The notes under the pieces: generated by a model
What the model was told of the DNA's origin: nothing
What the model saw: only the letters and a program-made list of their open reading frames with translations
The model's database searches: none
Origin: an uncultured Selenomonadaceae bacterium
GTDB taxonomy: Bacteria > Bacillota > Negativicutes > Selenomonadales > Selenomonadaceae
Reading direction: 5' to 3'
Length of the DNA: 15,046 bases
NCBI GenBank assembly: GCA_905236255.1
Contig: CAJOPK010000265.1
Coordinates: 1-15,046 of the forward strand
In this document: positions 13,135 through 15,046 of the stretch, one piece after another
How the letters are laid out: every line of letters begins with the position of its first letter
How positions within the stretch are numbered: position 1 is the stretch's first letter
Made by a program: the position numbers and the translations under genes

Positions 13135-14514
13135 TCAAAATTTTGTATAAGCGGCGTTACTCTGCCACATATAAGTTGAATCTTGCAGACGATCTTTTCG
13201 ATAGTTTTTGAAATCCGCCAACGCCCTGCGAAATTCTCCGCCGCCGGCAACCGGTTCGATCCTTACTCCGAAAAAATTTTTTAAATCGTCAAGTTTTACG
13301 TCGTCCAAAAAAATATCTTCGCCGGCTCGGAGTGAAGATTCCGGGATTAAAATTCCGTCCGGCTTTCCCGGAAAATTTTTCAAAGATTCGCGAATGTCCC
13401 CGCCGGTCAAAAGTCCGGAAACATTCACGGTATTGCCGAAAAAATTGTTGACGACCGGAATAATATTGACCGTCAAATTTTTGTTTCGTACGGTTTCTTC
13501 GGCGGCAAGATTTTTCAAGACCGGAGAAATTGAAGTTCCGCAAATTACGTCAAGCCGGATTTTTTCGCCGGAATTTTTGATTTCTTCCGCTTTAAATTCT
13601 TCGACAAAATTCCGGGTAAGACCGATCCCGTTGTCAAGTTGCGGAAAGTCGTCGTAAAATTCGACGGGCGGCATTTCAAGCCCGGCAAGAAAATAAAATT
13701 CGTCCCCCAAGTAAATGAAAGTCTGTCCGGATTCGTCACGGATTTTTTGTTGATATTTTTCGACCTGCTCAATGACCTTCAACGCGCCGGATTTATCGAA
13801 TTGTGTCAAATGGAATTTATCCCGGCGGTGCTTTGTGATTCCGACCGGAACTATTGCAAGGCTCAAAACATTCGGACGGCGTTTCAAAAGTTCGGTTATC
13901 GTAAAGTCCAATTCTTTGCCGTCGTTTAAATTCGGGCAGAGTACAATTTGTGTGTGATATTCGACTCCGGCACTTTCCAATTTGTCGAGATTTTCGGAAA
14001 TTTTCCCGGCAAGAGGAGTCCGCAGCATTTTTTGACGGACTTCCGGATTCATCGCATGGACGGAAACAAACAGGGGCGACAGATGAAAATTTCTTATGCG
14101 TTTAAAATCGTCGTCAGTCAAATTCGTCAGGGTTATAAAATTTCCGTACAAAAAAGACATTCGATAATCGTCGTCCTTGACGGAAAGAGAGTTCCGCATT
14201 TTCGGGGCAATCATATCGACGAAACAAAAAACGCACCGATTTTTGCAGCGTCGTATTCCGTCAAAAACCGCCGATTCATATTCCGCGCCGAGTTCTTCGT
14301 CAATCTTCTTTTGAAACTTAAAAATTTCATGCCCGCCGTCCTCATGTTCAATCAAAATTTCAATCTTTTTGTCGGCAAGCATAAAACTCAAATCTATGAT
14401 GTCACGCGGTTTTTCCCCACAAATTTCCAAAATTCCGTCACCCGGCCTGAGTCCGATTTTTTCCGCGATACTTCCGGGAGTTATTGCGGCGATTTTTCCT
14501 TTCAAAATTTTCAC
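13135..14514 (-). CDS. DUF512 family PDZ/radical SAM protein
   Basis: This protein of about 459 aa belongs to the DUF512 family of iron-sulfur proteins found in anaerobic Firmicutes; its reaction is unknown. It opens with a PDZ-like domain (GKIAAITPGSIAEKIGLRPGDGILEICG), then has a radical SAM-like cysteine motif C90-x3-C94-x2-C97 (CKNRCVFCF) and, further on, FLYGNFITLTNL and LSPLFVSVHAM, typical of the family. GTG at 14514 gives the usual N-terminus (MKILKGKI) with GGAG 12 bases away; a TTG at 14532 in the same frame overlaps that GGAG and so lacks its own site. It has its own promoter and is divergent from thyX. No terminator is seen between it and the receiver-CheX promoter. Confidence 0.88.
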   Translation of the reverse strand: MKILKGKIAAITPGSIAEKIGLRPGDGILEICGEKPRDIIDLSFMLADKKIEILIEHEDGGHEIFKFQKKIDEELGAEYESAVFDGIRRCKNRCVFCFVDMIAPKMRNSLSVKDDDYRMSFLYGNFITLTNLTDDDFKRIRNFHLSPLFVSVHAMNPEVRQKMLRTPLAGKISENLDKLESAGVEYHTQIVLCPNLNDGKELDFTITELLKRRPNVLSLAIVPVGITKHRRDKFHLTQFDKSGALKVIEQVEKYQQKIRDESGQTFIYLGDEFYFLAGLEMPPVEFYDDFPQLDNGIGLTRNFVEEFKAEEIKNSGEKIRLDVICGTSISPVLKNLAAEETVRNKNLTVNIIPVVNNFFGNTVNVSGLLTGGDIRESLKNFPGKPDGILIPESSLRAGEDIFLDDVKLDDLKNFFGVRIEPVAGGGEFRRALADFKNYRKDRLQDSTYMWQSNAAYTKF

Positions 14515-14550
14515 CCGCTTCGATTTCTCCAAAATTTTATTCTGCCGTAA

Positions 14551-14579
14551 AATATACCGGAGAATTTATTTTTTGTGAA
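14551..14579 (-). promoter_or_regulatory. Sigma-A promoter for the DUF512 gene
   Basis: On the minus strand TTCACA (14574-14579, 5 of 6) is 17 bases from TATATT (14551-14556, 5 of 6). Transcription would begin near 14544, giving a leader of about 30 bases before the GTG start. This is the best-matched housekeeping promoter in the window. Confidence 0.6.
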
Positions 14580-14596
14580 GTTTTCAAAAACTTTTT

Positions 14597-14625
14597 TCGA
14601 CCGGAAAATTTTTCGATTATATGAT
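14597..14625 (+). promoter_or_regulatory. Sigma-A promoter for thyX
   Basis: TCGACC (14597-14602, 4 of 6) is 17 bases from TATGAT (14620-14625, 5 of 6). Transcription would start near 14632, about 40 bases before the thyX ATG. It is arranged back to back with the DUF512 promoter, the two -35 boxes about 17 bases apart. Confidence 0.5.
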
Positions 14626-14672
14626 AATATTTCCGGCGGAATATATAAAAAAATTTTTGAGGAGCATTGAAA

Positions 14673-15046
14673 ATGAAAATTATTGAAGCAAAAGCCGAAC
14701 TTGTCGGCGAACTTGACGGCGAAAAAGTCATAAAACATATCGAACGAGCCGGGCGAGTTTGTTATAAAAGCGAATCGCGAATCAGTGACAATTCGGCGGA
14801 AAAATTTATTTCAAACATTTTGAAAAGCGGTCATGAATCCGTTATCGAACACGCCGGAGCAACTTTCAAAATAATTTGCGATCGCGGCGTAACTCATGAA
14901 ATTGTTCGGCACAGAATTGCAAGTTATTCGCAGGAATCAACCCGTTATTGTGATTACACCAACGACGAAAAATTCGGCGGCGAATTGACTTTTATAAAGC
15001 CTTGCTTTTGGACGGAAGGCGACGAAAATTTTGCACTCTGGAAAGA
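14673..15046 (+). CDS. thyX: Flavin-dependent thymidylate synthase (partial, cut by window end)
   Basis: The first 124 codons of ThyX are present. ThyX methylates dUMP to dTMP using methylenetetrahydrofolate, NADPH and FAD, replacing ThyA. The diagnostic RHRx7S motif is intact: R79, H80, R81 and S89 in RHRIASYSQESTRY. The earlier SGHESVIEHAGATFKI stretch is also typical. GAGGAG at 14659-14664 is 8 bases before the ATG. About half the usual length is missing because the window stops, not because the gene is broken. Whether the genome also has thyA cannot be seen. Confidence 0.95.
   Translation, partial: MKIIEAKAELVGELDGEKVIKHIERAGRVCYKSESRISDNSAEKFISNILKSGHESVIEHAGATFKIICDRGVTHEIVRHRIASYSQESTRYCDYTNDEKFGGELTFIKPCFWTEGDENFALWK

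Noticed and set aside
13948..14550. 200-codon open frame on the plus strand inside the DUF512 gene
   Set aside because: It is opposite a protein with intact PDZ and radical SAM motifs; no ribosome site.
14601..14636. CCGGAAA/TTTCCGG arms around the thyX -10 region as an operator
   Set aside because: CCGGAAA is a very common word in this DNA because of its codon use, so a 7-bp match at 22 bases is probably chance.

Overview
The window looks like chromosome from an anaerobic, low-GC Gram-positive-type (Firmicutes lineage) bacterium. An uncultured member of the Negativicutes/Selenomonadales group fits best, but that placement is inference. Pointers are an RNA polymerase delta-like gene next to pyrG, a YaaR (DUF327) protein, strong AGGAGG ribosome binding sites, and a set of oxygen-sensitive or anaerobic functions: rubredoxin, HypD and two radical SAM proteins. 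Coding DNA strongly prefers AAA, TTT, GAA and CCG codons and looks uniform from end to end. There is no insertion sequence, prophage, tRNA, rRNA or CRISPR array, so this is mostly ordinary core genome.

Layout. 1-212 is a leader with a perfect 23-bp palindrome. 213-2115 (+) carries a Cof-type HAD phosphatase overlapping ribonuclease HII, then a lone glucitol/sorbitol-type PTS IIA protein, closed by a terminator at 2148-2177. 2198-4891 (+) is a tight cluster of an unrecognised membrane protein, cobalamin synthase CobS and a PflX-like radical SAM protein. It meets, tail to tail with a 4-bp gap, the leftward rpoE(delta)-pyrG operon (4896-6938). The divergent gap 6939-7207 holds a small dyad beside the rpoE start and a large nested inverted repeat (7035-7186) in front of yaaR. 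7208-9446 (+) is yaaR, an unknown 212-aa protein and hypD, the last two abutting.

From 9424 to 14514 every gene reads leftward: tadA with a small unknown gene; malate dehydrogenase with its own terminator; rubredoxin (52 aa); a CheX-type phosphatase preceded by a receiver-CheX fusion protein; and a PDZ/radical-SAM DUF512 protein. The last of these is divergent from thyX, which runs off the right edge; both have good sigma-A type promoters in the shared gap.

The most interesting signals are: (1) the 7035-7186 inverted repeat; (2) the chemotaxis pair (REC-CheX plus CheX), led by a sigma-28-like promoter and a 15-codon upstream ORF overlapping the receiver gene's start; (3) a delta-like RNA polymerase subunit whose tail is basic instead of acidic; (4) orphan members of normally clustered systems (PTS IIA, HypD, CobS). 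I did not find a clear new defence or mobile system.
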